Below are positions 35,071 to 46,029 of a stretch of DNA of 64,000 bases, piece by piece. The DNA comes from Cavia porcellus (lineage: Eukaryota > Chordata > Mammalia > Rodentia > Caviidae), in NCBI RefSeq assembly GCF_034190915.1, contig NW_026947493.1, forward strand, positions 41,286,501-41,350,500, in the 5' to 3' direction. The notes under the pieces were generated by a model that was not told where the DNA came from, searched no databases, and worked only from the letters and a program-made list of their open reading frames with translations. The number at the start of each line of letters is the position of its first letter. The stretch's first letter is position 1. Position numbers and translations under genes: made by a program.

Positions 35071-35904
35071 CCTACGGTTAGAGACATCATGCAATATATT
35101 GAGGCCTTTGCTAACTATATTCAGGAGGCCTTAAATGACACCACTGCTGGTCCCTCTTTCTTAAATGAAGAAATAAAATTAATAAGACAGGCTGTCCTTC
35201 AAAATCAGATGGTATTAGACATTCTAACAGCAACACAGAGGGACACTTGTGCAATTGTAAAAACTAGATGCTGTGTGTACATTCCTGATTCTTCTGCTAA
35301 TGTTTCATGTGTACATTCCTGATTCTTCTGCTAATGTCTAATGTCTAAAGACATTAGACAACAAGTTAACAACATGTCAGAGTCTAAGATTCTCTGGACC
35401 TTGTCTTCCTCCTCCTCATGGAAAGCTATTACTAGTTCCTCTTGGTGTAAATCTTTGTTAACTATACTCATGATTATCTTATTGATTTTATTCTTTGGCC
35501 CATACATGCTTACCTGTGTCTTTGCCCTTGTCTGCACCAGACTTAATGCTGTATCCCTGTCCCAGATGAAAATGCCTGGTGTCTATCTAGGGCTCTTAGA
35601 CAGGATCTCTGCAGAAATATCTCTGCTAGACAACCACTATGACCCTCTTCAGTCTGAAGAAGCCAGATCGGTCATCACCCATTATCTGCTCATGGCAGTT
35701 TGGGTTACTTCTTCAGAGGGGAGATTGTTACTGGCAGCTGAGTTAGCTGGAAATACTATAGGCAGTGAGACAGAGCTAGGTCCTCAAAGGAGCCAGTATA
35801 GAAGCCCAGATACCTTGCAACTGCTGGGGAAACAGACACCTCTTGCTGTGGGCCAGGCCTCCAGACAAAAGATCAAACAAATGCATCCATATTCTAAGAA
35901 GTAA
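35071..35904 (+). pseudogene. Endogenous retrovirus env remnant, transmembrane subunit
   Basis: Frame 35089-35322 carries the hallmark of a class I (gammaretrovirus-like) transmembrane subunit: a heptad-rich stretch (residues 1-36), the conserved LQN...LD.LTA segment (residues 37-48), and a CX6CC motif at Cys54, Cys61 and Cys62. The frame resumes at 35341-35904 with the pre-membrane helix (DIRQQVNNMS), a serine/tryptophan-rich linker, and a hydrophobic membrane span (about residues 38-64) containing the FGP motif common in such proteins. The rest, about 120 residues, is a tail of uncertain origin. The two parts are in the same register but are separated by stops inside a short duplication (35308-35343). 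No surface subunit, pol, PBS or paired LTR was recognised. It is a dead fragment with no evidence of domestication. Confidence 0.82.
35274..35337. repeat. 30-bp exact direct repeat within the env remnant
   Basis: A 30-mer starting tgtgtacattcctgattctt lies at 35274-35303 and again at 35308-35337 (period 34). The second copy is read in another phase and supplies stops at 35320 and 35332. Confidence 0.96.
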
Positions 35905-36571
35905 TATTCTAAATAGTTCTCTATCACCCTGTGGAAGTCAGAAGTCACCATTCCAAACCCCTAGGAAAGAGTCACTGTACTCTAAAGAACCACTTCTATT
36001 TCCAGCTTTTGGACTTTGATGTTTCCCTTAAACCATCTTATTATTCCTTCTTTAGTCACAGATCAGATAAAAAGGGATAGTATGGCAAGGCCTTCAACTG
36101 AAATCCTATTATACACTAAAACCATAGCTCTCTCTAGATCTCCCAAAGTGTACCTGAACTGTTCTTCAAACAGGCCTCTTCCTCGGAGGTCAGTCATTTT
36201 CACAGCATATGAGATTTCATGTTGTCTCAAAATGCAAAAAACAATAGGAAGACATTATCCTTTAATCCACAGATATTTTAATCATTATAGAAATTGAATG
36301 CACCTGCATATGAGTCCTCATTATATACTTACATCCAAATCTGACACAGATAACCAGTGTCCCAGGATGAATGACTTTTCAGTTTGGTTACCTCACAAGC
36401 ATTTTCAGCCGTCTGTTGGTGAACTTCCTTTCACCTTTCCTCACCTGCCAAAGTCTGTGTGTAGGTTCTTTATGGAGACACCTGTAGCACTCACTCTGCT
36501 ACATACAGGCACACTAGAAACTTACAGCTCCCCGAGGATCTACCCATACAGTTTAATGGATGAACTCCCAC
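35905..36571. other. Unclassified sequence downstream of the env remnant
   Basis: Frames at 36016-36297 and 36298-36591 (93 and 97 codons) have no recognisable domain. A purine stretch (aaaaaggga, about 36069) could be a decayed polypurine tract, but no LTR border is clear. Confidence 0.3.
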
Positions 36572-37410
36572 CTTTTAAGCAACATTTATAGTAGTCACAA
36601 AGCTGACACAATTTAAAAAGCATTTTTGAGATCATGGAGCATAGAGTGGAAAATTGTATATGTAGTTAAAATCCAATTACTGTACATTTATCACCTACTA
36701 AAATTGCTTATATGTACCACAGTGTAAAAAAATACTAAACAAATGCAAATCTTGAAAACGGCCCAATGAAAAACAAAATAACCAGTAGCTTTTAATAGTT
36801 TTTCCGATTAACAGTGCTACAAAAGACAAAAATCTCATCCACATGGATGATAAAACTAGGCAGAAAACATTTACTAAATTAGATCTACCAACAGAAATAT
36901 GCTATCAACCCACATTTTCCACCAAAAACTTTTGTTTGTTTTGATCTTTGAATCTTTGAGGCTCATTTGGTCACAATATGTTACAAATCTTTGCGTTTTT
37001 TACACCACCTTATCATATGTTTGTCTGGCACTATTCTAAAGCTGGTTTATAAGATGATGAGGAAGACAGAAAAAACCCAGTACCCAAATGACAAGTGAAC
37101 TCACTGTGTAAAAGTGAGAGGGGAGAAAAGCGTTCAGTTCCACGGGGACTGCTCATCAGCCCCGCTTGCTCCTGCTCTTTTCATCCTGTTCTTTATTCAC
37201 TTATTTATTTATTTGAAATCCACTGGCTTCCTAATTATTTGATAGTACTCCGGTGACTCTTTCCTGAAGGGTAACTGAATGAAGATGTCTCTGAGTGCTG
37301 CCTTGAATAATCTGTGTAGTTGATCACAGTATCAATGACAGCAGTCATCTGTTTTGTAGTGTCGGGGATTTGGTGACAGTTTCTCAGCCAGAAGGCAAAC
37401 TTTCCTCTTA
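36572..37410 (-). pseudogene. SMARCA2-ps: SMARCA2 processed pseudogene, internally deleted
   Basis: SMARCA2 (BRM) is an ATPase subunit of SWI/SNF chromatin remodellers. Its C-terminus carries a bromodomain. On the minus strand, 37410 downward encodes the segment before the bromodomain (AEKLSPNP in one frame), then after a 1-nt shift a [12 protein letters not shown] equivalent, then [20 protein letters not shown] with VDF following. After VDF the copy jumps at about 37200 to the final codons and stop region. It then follows the SMARCA2 3' UTR for about 550 nt ('CAGTGAGTTCACTTGTCATT', 'AGTGCCAGACAAACATATGA', 'CACTGTGGTACATATAAGCA'). The alternative exon that inserts 18 residues before the SSGRQLSE part is absent, so a spliced short-isoform mRNA was the template. 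The copy is truncated on both sides. An L1 tail abuts its 5' side at 37415. Confidence 0.9.
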
Positions 37411-37414
37411 GCTT

Positions 37415-39200
37415 TTTCTTTTTTTTCTTTTTTTTTTTTTTAACTTGGCAACCAAAATTTTTTTTTTTTTATTTAAGAGGAAAAAGAGAAAAACACAAAA
37501 CAAACCAAAGCGGCGTAAGGGTACACGCAATACAGAACTACAAAACAAAACAAAAAACCATAACAGTAAGAAATTACCTGCTAGTAGATTACACACTATT
37601 TTCTTGAGAATAGTTCCTCAAATCACAGTATCAAAGAACACAAGGTGGACATTCAAACAGGGAGACTGCAAACAGCTGTGTTCAATGTTCCAAAAACATT
37701 GATAAAGTCAGCTATTTAACACCCCCAAACACACTTGCTGTTATATCCGTTAGAGCTCCTTTTCTTTTTTTTTTTCCCCTCTCTTTTTTACAACAAAATT
37801 TACACATCTTGGATTTTATTACTCCTTAGTGCTTATTACTTTCTTTGGGGGGGGGGGAAGAATACAGTCAAATATGGCAAAACAAAGCTGTCAGTCAATA
37901 CCAAGGATAGACGTAGCACATGGTGTAGAACAGAGTACAAGTTTATCAACAATGGTTATCAACGTTGTCCCTTGTTTCCTTAAAAAGAATTGTCTATCTT
38001 ATTAGATATTATAAAGTTGGACAAAACAGTAGAGAACAAGACCAATAAAACTTAGGCATTGTAAACATTACAGGACTTCCAAAGAAGACAATAGTCAAAC
38101 CAGAATGGGTATCTTAGTGAATCTTATTGTCTTCAAAGTAGTTGCCTATGTCTTCAAACTTGATACTATCATATAGAATGGAACAGAGTCTAATCAGTCA
38201 AAACAAGATCGTGGGAGTTTTCTTTGTCTTTCTTCACAGGATCTTTACCCACATTTCTTCATCTTTTTCTCTTCTTAAACTGTACTGTCTCTTCCATTTC
38301 TCCCAAATTGCCATCTTCAATGGTCTTTAACGTAGTTGGTGAACAAGTCTCCTTGCTTGGACCAAGTCTCTCTCACAGGGTAAAATGTAATTTTTCTTCT
38401 CTGCTTCTTCTTCTTCTTCTTCTTCTTCTTCTTCTTCTTCTTCTTCTTCTTCTTCTTCTTCTTCTTCTTCCTCCTCCTCCTCCTCCTCCTCCTCCTCCTC
38501 CTCCTCCTCCATCTCCTCCTCCTCCTCCTCCTCCTCCTCCTCCTCCATCTCCTCCTTCTCCTCCTCCTCCTCTTCTCTTCTTCTTCCTCCTCATCCTCCT
38601 CCCCTCTACCACCACCACCACCACCACACAGGAAAGAAAATTATTTATCTGTCAGAATCTGACTTACTATGTTTAACATTGAGGAATTCCAGTTCTTTTC
38701 ATTTCCCAGCAAGTGATACCATTTCATTCTTCCTTATAACTGAATATTCCATGGTGTATTTTTTTAATCTCTTCATCATGTGATGGTCACCTTGGCTGTT
38801 TTCATAGTATAGCTGTTGTCAAATATACTGTGATAAGCCTAGGTTTACAGATATCTCCCTAATATTCTGATTTTAACTCTTTCAGAAATACATCAAGGAA
38901 TGGTAAAGCTAGATTATAAAATAGCTAAAATTCTATTTTTCGAGGAACTTCCCTGTTGGTTTCCACAAGGATTGTATTGATTTACTTTTCTACCAACAAT
39001 GTGGATGGATTCCTTTCTTCCCTACACGTGGCCAGACTTTACTGTCTTTGTTTTCTTGATGATAGTAATTTTTTTGTAAGACAGTACATTTTATTCATTT
39101 TTGGAGGCATAAAACTGGATAGTACTGCATGTCTTTCAAAGGGAAAGCTAAGCCAATTTTCATTTTTTCATTTTACTTTTTGCCCTTATGACAAACTAAT
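37415..39200 (-). mobile_element. 5'-truncated L1 with long 3' UTR
   Basis: Poly-T at 37418-37441 is the L1 poly(A) tail read from +. The 3' UTR shares 'gtagattacacac', 'ttatatccgttagagctcct' and 'gacttccaaagaagacaata' type landmarks with the L1 copies at 17740 and 2090. It contains an 11-nt G run (about 37848) and the 230-bp pyrimidine tract at 38400. From 38640 the sequence becomes ORF2 C-terminal ('tatctgtcagaatctgactt', 'tccatggtgtatttttttaa', 'gaggaacttccctgttggtt'). It is non-coding. Confidence 0.78.
38400..38630. repeat. (TTC)n/(TCC)n polypyrimidine tract
   Basis: About 66 bp of TTC repeats are followed by about 100 bp of TCC repeats with two ATC interruptions, then mixed TCT/TCC and a short (ACC)n. 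On the L1 sense strand this is a polypurine tract. The frames in it (poly-Leu/Pro, poly-Glu, poly-Gly/Arg) are artefacts of the repeat. Confidence 0.97.
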
Positions 39201-39379
39201 GAGTTAGGCAGTTATTTATAAACCACAGAAATTATCTAAGGTGAACTAACAATTAAAGCAAAAAACTAGAGGAGCTTGGCTAAAGATAATATCAAATATA
39301 AAATAATAATATTCAGACAACATCAATTTATATCCAGATTATTTAGTTCTATATTTGAACTTTCCATTTAAATCCACAA

Positions 39380-40330
39380 AGCTCAGTTCATTACCAGATC
39401 ATTCACCACTCTTTTCTTTTTAGATTTTCTTTTACGATTTAATGACTTTTGCTATATTCATTTTAGTTACCCTCAAAAGAGACCTCCACCCTTTGTCATC
39501 TGTCATGCACTTTCTAGTAGTCTCAAGCAGGAGAAGCCCCGTGTGCTATGCTTCTACAGACTTGCCTGTTCTGGGCGTTTCATGTAAATGAAATAGTATT
39601 GTACACTATGTGGTTTAGTGGAGATTATTTCAATTAGGATTGTTTTCAAGGTTTGTTACATTGTAGCATTTATAAATATTTTATTTATTTTTGCTCCAAA
39701 ATAGTATTACATTCTGTGGGCATATCACATTTTATATATCCTTTCATATACCAGTTTGAATTGCTTCTACCTTCTATCTATTATGAATACTGCTGTTACC
39801 GGTATTAATGCACAATCTTTAAAGTAGATGTTGTATTTTATTTCTCTTGGGTACTTACTGCTTCAATGTATGGTAACTTTGTGGTTAACCACTGTAGGAC
39901 TTGCCAAGCTGTTTTCCAAAGTGGTTTGTACTATTTTGCAGCCGCACCTACAGTGTATGAAGGTCACAATGTATACAAAATCTTTCTGAGATATAAGATC
40001 CAAATTTTTCCAATTTTTTGCTTATCTTTATACATTCTTGATTGTGTGGTCTTCAGAGGCAAAAAGCTTTTTTTTTTATTTTTATTTCCAAGTTATCTTT
40101 TATGACTGCTGTTGACACTTTCAGTGCCATATCTACAAAAAACTGCGAAAGCTAAGGTCCCAAAAATATATGCCCATGTTTTCTTCTCATGATACTAAAC
40201 TTTTAGCTCCTACTTTCAAATACTTTATTCATAATTAGTTAATTTCTGTGTATACTCTGAGATAGAAGCCTATTTTCATTATTTTGCATGTGAATACACA
40301 CCCGCCTTTTGATCATTGGTGGAAAAGACT
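39380..40330 (-). mobile_element. Old L1 3'-end fragment
   Basis: 'tcctttcatataccagtttg', 'aatactgctgttaccggtat', 'ggacttgccaagctgttttc' and 'caaagtggtttgtactattt' correspond to antisense ORF2 C-terminus and 3' UTR of old L1. It is heavily decayed. Confidence 0.7.
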
Positions 40331-40825
40331 CTTCTTTGCTCATTTAATTGTCTTAACACTCTTGTTGAAAATCAACTTGTTATCAGTGTCATTTATATGA
40401 AAACAGAGGATGACAAGATAATGGCAGTGTTAACAGAAACTCATGCAGGAATAATCCTGTAAGTATTCAGGAAAATCCTATAAGAAAATTCAAGGGATTA
40501 TGTTTAGTGATAGTGTATAAGCAAACAGAGAAAAGAATTGCACAAATTTTTCTGCCTGAGATCGCCTTCATAGCGTTCTGGCTTTGTTATTTATTTGCTT
40601 GATTAATTTTTGTCATACTTGAATATGGTTTTATATTTTCTAAAACTCAAGTTGAAATTTAATCCCTGTTGTTAAATACTGAGGTGAGACTTCTAAGAGA
40701 TGATTAAGTGTCTGCCCTCATAAATGAATTAACTCATTCAAACAATTTTTAAATGAATGAGTTAGTGAATAATCTTGAGAATGGATTGGTATGAAAACCA
40801 TTTGGTCTAGTCTATCATGATTGCT
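40331..40825. other. Unclassified sequence
   Basis: No gene or clear repeat is seen. Confidence 0.45.
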
Positions 40826-41110
40826 GTATTAGTCACCTTTCCCATTGCTGAGACACAATACCTGACACATACATTTTAAAGTAGGAAAATTTTAATTTAG
40901 CCCATGGTTTCAGAAAATTTAGTCCCTGGTAGGATGGCACTAAGACAGAATATCGTGGTGGAAAGTTTGCTGAAGCAAAAATGCTTGGTTCATGGTAACC
41001 AGGAAGCAGAGCAGGGATTAGCAGTAGACTGGAGGGGCCAGACTTGTACAGGTGATTATAGACTTTATTAGCAAACATGCAGATATTGCTGATTATAATA
41101 ATCATTACAT
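40826..41110 (-). mobile_element. MaLR-like LTR fragment
   Basis: 'gtattagtcacctttcccat', 'gctgagacacaatacctgac', 'agcccatggtttcagaaaat', 'gaatatcgtggtggaaag' and 'accaggaagcagagcaggg' follow the family seen at 15322 and 61425, in the same orientation. It is truncated on the right. Confidence 0.65.
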
Positions 41111-42435
41111 AGGCCCCATTCTCATTACAAAAGACAAAAACATGAAAATAACAAATACAGTCCTTGCCCTAGAAAACCAGAATGAATAAAAGAGGACCCA
41201 AAAAAAGCAAATATATGAATATAAATCATACTTTAAGATTAATAAAATTTAGTTTTAAAATCATACATTTAAATACATAGGCAACCAAACAGAACAAATG
41301 AGCAGGAACTGAAGACCATTCTCAGCCTTTTAAAAACTTTCAGTTCCTATCCATGGTTTAGCTCAAAATTCCAAGTTCCAATTTTTGGGACATTCCATAA
41401 GAGTAAAAGAATTACTACATTATTTGCTTTCTATGCTCCTAGCCCAAAGAAATGGAGGAAAATTCAATAGAAGGCTGTGAGATCAATAAAATCTATAGCT
41501 TTATTCTTGAAGGTTGAGTATGTTTATAGAAGATTAAAGTAGAATAGCTAGCTATTGGAACTTGGTCTGTTTGTACTTTGTTACTCAGTTCACCTTTTGT
41601 GGGAATTTAGGTCTCCTATGAACTCTCCCATGGTAACATTCACAATGTCCACACCTCTCAACTTTCGTTGCTTTTCTTACATCCATAGAATGATGATATC
41701 TGGAGTTTTTAATTATTTTTCTTAGTACAGTAATATGTGAGAACTTCATTTGAATGAGATCTTACAGTGACTAAATTCACTCTGTGAATTTAACCTGCTA
41801 AGCTCTGTGAGATACGTAATCTTTCTAATTTAGTTGAGTACCATTTAATGTCACATGTTTATTTAAGTGACCCTTTGTGTAACATAAAAACTTTGAATCT
41901 ATTTAAAAAACTACAATGTTAGTATAAAAATAAGTCAAATCTTCCTTAGCTAATGATGTGTGGAGCTCAGTAAACTACGAGAGCTGACCAATGATGCAAA
42001 TACTGAATCTGTTGATGGTTAGTGGCTGGGTTGAGAGACAAGTATATTCTGCTCCTCCAAGTGACAACACAACTCTCATCCAGAATCTGTGTCTTGCTTT
42101 GTTTCAAAACACTGGACCACATGGTATTTGTATTCTGGACTTTGGGGCATTTCTTTTTAAAGCTTACATCTACATTCATGTTCTACATTATGGGATGGTG
42201 TCATTTATTATTAAATATAGAGTAATTCTGATTATGTTCTCTGTAAAACAAGAACAGCTGTTAATAATTCAAAACAAGCATAGTTTTGAAATTAACATTT
42301 TCTTAAACATTTCTAACCAAACTATAGGCAGTTTTTTTCAAAAAAAATAAACTTTATCCATAATTGTATTTCTGGCTTTATATTTAATCCTCCATTTAAA
42401 AATGTATGAATGAGTAGTTCTTTTCTCCTTTGATT
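41111..42435. other. Unclassified sequence
   Basis: A 119-codon + strand frame at 41991-42350 has no recognisable domain or supporting context, and I treat it as chance. Otherwise AT-rich with no clear repeat. Confidence 0.4.
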
Positions 42436-42830
42436 TTTAATTTTATTGCTCTTTAAAAATGTTTTTATTATCATGTATTGACTCCACATGTTAATTGTAT
42501 TTCAGTGTGATATGTCCATAAATGGATACAGACTGCACTGATCAAATCTAACATCCCGTTTCCCACACTCTCACACTTTGCAAAAACTCTAATCATCACT
42601 GTTTCACTTTTAGATCAACATTTTTAGTTTCACATGGAAAAGAAAACATACAGTACTTGTTTTTCTGTGCCTGGATTAGTTCATGTAACATAATATTCAT
42701 TCTATTATGGCACAAATGACAGGACATCATTTTTATTGCTGGATAATGCTCCATTTTATATATAATATCTATTACACATATTATTTCATTTAGTTTCCCA
42801 TGTCACGCTTTATCTTTTACTCTTGCTTTA
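42436..42830 (-). mobile_element. Old L1 3'-end fragment
   Basis: 'tgtgatatgtccataaatgg', 'ttctgtgcctggattagttc' and 'ttattgctggataatgctcc' match antisense sequence of the L1 3' UTR/ORF2 end. Confidence 0.65.
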
Positions 42831-43439
42831 GCATACTTGCTTTTTCTAGTGCCAACTGAGACACCTTTGATTTTGTTGCATAGGCAGCCAACTTCTCTCT
42901 CCTGTAACAGTCTTAAATATATAAGAAAGTTTAATGAGAATCAAAATATATGTGATGTCAGAGCCAAAATTACAGTGTTTATATGATTGTAAACATAGAA
43001 AGAACAGAAATAGAAACACAACGAAATTTGAAAAGAGGGTCATTTAAAAATTTTCAAATTTGATGAAACCTTCAACTTGCACTGAGCACTGACTTTCAAA
43101 TTTAAAAGATAATTAAACAATATTGTAAGGCTGACAACAGTTGTGTAAGACATTCACAAAGCAACACAATGGAATTAGTGAGTCTTTCCTTAATAATAGT
43201 ATAATTTAAGTACAAATCAGTTTAAAGTCGGTAGTCAAAAGACACAGTTAAACAAATGAAAAAAAAACAGAAGTCAACTATATTTTATATGGAAAAGACA
43301 AAGTCAAAAGTCAAAGAGTAAAAAAGTTAATTTTTACAAATTAACTTAAATCAAAAGCATGAATGATTATATCAGAAGTAAATAGATTTTAACTTAAATA
43401 TGTTAGAAGAAACAAAGAAGATTTTCAAAAAATAAAAGG
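42831..43439. other. AT-rich sequence, possibly part of the adjoining + strand L1
   Basis: No gene is seen. The A-rich sense sequence would fit old L1 ORF2, but landmarks are too weak to call. Confidence 0.35.
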
Positions 43440-44422
43440 GTCAATTCAACAAGAACATTAAAAAATCATAAACTTGTGTGTCTCGGCTATCAGAGCTTTT
43501 AAATACAGTATATAAAATTAATACCAATATAACTGATAAGGAAAAATACAATTCTCTCATAATTTTAATGCTTCACTTTTAGTATGTAAAAACTTTGGCA
43601 GAGGAGCAATGGGAAAATAGAGAACTTGTGCAACATTATAGACCAACTGGAAATAATAGGTAAAGGCAGAGCAACTTCATAAAAGCAGCAGCACAATATT
43701 TTTTCAAGTACACACAGAACACTCTCCAGAAAAACCATATGTTAGGCCACAAATAAGCCTGGACAAATTTTAAAGGATTAAAATCACAAATAATATGAGA
43801 TAATATCCTGATGCAAATTAAAAGGAAAATTTAATACATTGAAATTTATGGAATGCAGTGAAAGAAGTAATAATAGAGAAATTTATAAATTCAAATGCCT
43901 CCATTAAAACAAGAGAATGACAGTGAGTTAGTAACCCTCATATATACTTTAAAGAACCAGATAAAAAATGAACTATGCCTAATGAAGCAGATGACAGGAA
44001 ATAATTAAGAATTAGGAGACAGAGTAGAAAAAAGCAGTATCAGTGCTTATGATTAAACAGATAAATGCAATTGACAAAGCTTTAGCTACCATGGTTAAGA
44101 AGAAATGGCAGAAGATTCAGCTGAAGTCAGAAATGAGAGACTATTGTTACTACTTTTAAGAAAAAGGATTATAACAAAGCACTCTGAAAAACTGCTCATG
44201 AACAAATCAGGTAATCTAGATAAAATTAACAAATTCCTTGAAATAATCTACAAAGATAGCATCATGAAGAAATAGAAAATCTAAACAGACCTATTCATAC
44301 CTACTCAGACTTATTCAGACCTAAACAGACAAGGGAATTAAATAACTAATCAAATACCTAGTAAAAAAAATCAAGAATTAGATGACTTCATTTGTGAATT
44401 CTACCAATCAATTAAAGGTTTT
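43440..44422 (+). mobile_element. Old L1 ORF2 fragment in + orientation
   Basis: 'aggccacaaataagcctgga', 'aattgacaaagctttagcta', 'caaattccttgaaataatct' and 'agatgacttcatttgtgaat' fit the ORF2 region between endonuclease and reverse transcriptase. Stops are frequent. Its orientation is opposite to most L1 in this window. Confidence 0.65.
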
Positions 44423-45135
44423 CTTCAGTAGATGAATGATGTTTCATTTTAGGGTATCTTTGTTTCATATTTGGTGACTTTAATAAATGAGCTATCAAAG
44501 TTCAAAAAGATATTTAGGTTTAAAAATGTTGCTGTCTTAAGTTTTCATTATCATTTTGTTCATCTTTTGTTTTTAGTTTCTTGTGTGTTTTTTAATTATT
44601 TTGATATATGGTGTTTAATTTTCAACTATTTGGAAGTCCTGTATATGACTTATTACCATTGATTTTTGAACCTGTTTAAGTCCCAAAAGTGCAAAAATCT
44701 CTAAATCAAATATCCCACTGTCATAGTCTATAAAATAGTAAAATCTCAAAGGTTGAAATCCTAAAAACCGTTGATTGGCCCAAGGCAATCACTAAGGTTA
44801 TTCAGGTCTTCCATATCTGTAACTGACATTTTTAGTCTACTTATTCTATCAATTACTGAGAAAAGAGTAGTAAAATTTCCAGTCATGGTTAGTAAATTTT
44901 TCTAATTTATTCTCTCAATTTTTGCTTTATATATTTTGAAGCTGTTCTGTTGGTACCATATAAACTCTAGATCATTTGCTTGCTGGTTGAATTATTCACT
45001 GTTATGACATTTTTCTGCTGATCTCTGATAATTTTCTATATTTCAAACTCTATTTTACTGTATATCATGGCAACTGTTACATTCTATATTTGCATATTAT
45101 ATTTCCTTCTTCCCTTTTGTATTATGTGCATATTT
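44423..45135 (-). mobile_element. Old L1 endonuclease-region fragment
   Basis: From about 44840, 'tctcaatttttgctttatat', 'attttgaagctgttctgttg' and the following text match antisense old L1 ORF2 endonuclease sequence. The left part (44423-44830) is less certain. An ID-like SINE interrupts the right end. Confidence 0.5.
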
Positions 45136-45217
45136 TTTTAATTGTTACAGGGATCGAACTCACAACTGCCTGCTTGCAAAGCAAGCACTTATGCCACTGA
45201 GCTAAATTCCCAGCCCC
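45136..45217 (-). mobile_element. ID-like tRNA-Ala SINE with 14-bp target-site duplication
   Basis: TTATGTGCATATTT is repeated exactly at 45122-45135 and 45218-45231. The body retains the TTGCAA anticodon hairpin and the 3' 'ctgagctaaattcccagccc' (minus-strand 5' end). The tail is short. Confidence 0.93.
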
Positions 45218-46029
45218 TTATGTGCATATTTACATTGTGCTTCCTTTAAATAATGTTTAAGGTACATTTTATATGAGAGAATTTGGGAAATGCAAATTGT
45301 ATCTTAATAGTGTTAAAATAAGAGATATAGGAGAGTATTACTTTTTGATTTTCATTTGTTTTTTACCTGGGCTACTTAACACACTTGTATTCATTTGCAT
45401 GTATTATCAATATAAGTCTCACTTTGCTGGACTTACAAATGTGTGCCACCGAGGAATATTCTCCCAGAAGAAAACTCATTCTTAAATCTCAGACTTACTG
45501 AATATTGGACTTAAGTCTACTATTTAGTACTTATTTTTCTTATTTGTTCTTTATTCTGAAGGTCTTTCTACTGAATAATTTTTTTAGACTTCCTCATTAT
45601 ATTTTGTAATGTCTTTTAATCTACCTCTCTTTGTCCTGTTTAATTGCCAGTTTATACTCCAAATTTATATAATCCACCTTTAACTAGTATTTTTTGGTTT
45701 ATACTTATAAATTGTGTAAAACACAAAAAATGCTAGTATGTTAATATACTTATTATGTTCTAATATAATATTTGTATTACATCATGTAATAAAACTATAT
45801 ACATGTAAGTATTCCATGTTATAGCATATATAGTACATTTATAAATATATATTGTACAGCTGTGAAGTAAACCTCTAGGTTACCTGTATTAGGTAAGTAC
45901 ATATAAAAAAACATGACAACAAACATAAAAATAATTTGTAGCCTTTTGAAGAATTTAAAAATATACATAGTAGACTTTATATTTATGTACATTGTTCTTT
46001 CTGGAGTTAAAAACAAATTCTCTCAACTT
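45218..46029. other. Unclassified AT-rich sequence
   Basis: It has some L1-like texture in 45500-45720, but no firm assignment and no gene. Confidence 0.4.

Noticed and set aside
36016..36591. Two consecutive 93-97 codon frames after the env remnant, considered as a retroviral accessory gene
   Set aside because: No motif was recognised. Composition and position fit decayed flanking DNA, and no LTR border could be established.
38224..38676. 150-codon frame rich in Leu and Pro, with poly-Glu and poly-Gly frames on the other strand
   Set aside because: It is produced entirely by the TTC/TCC microsatellite. There is no start context, domain or splice support.
41991..42350. 119-codon + strand frame
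   Set aside because: No recognisable domain, ordinary composition for AT-rich non-coding DNA, and no promoter, splice or polyadenylation context.
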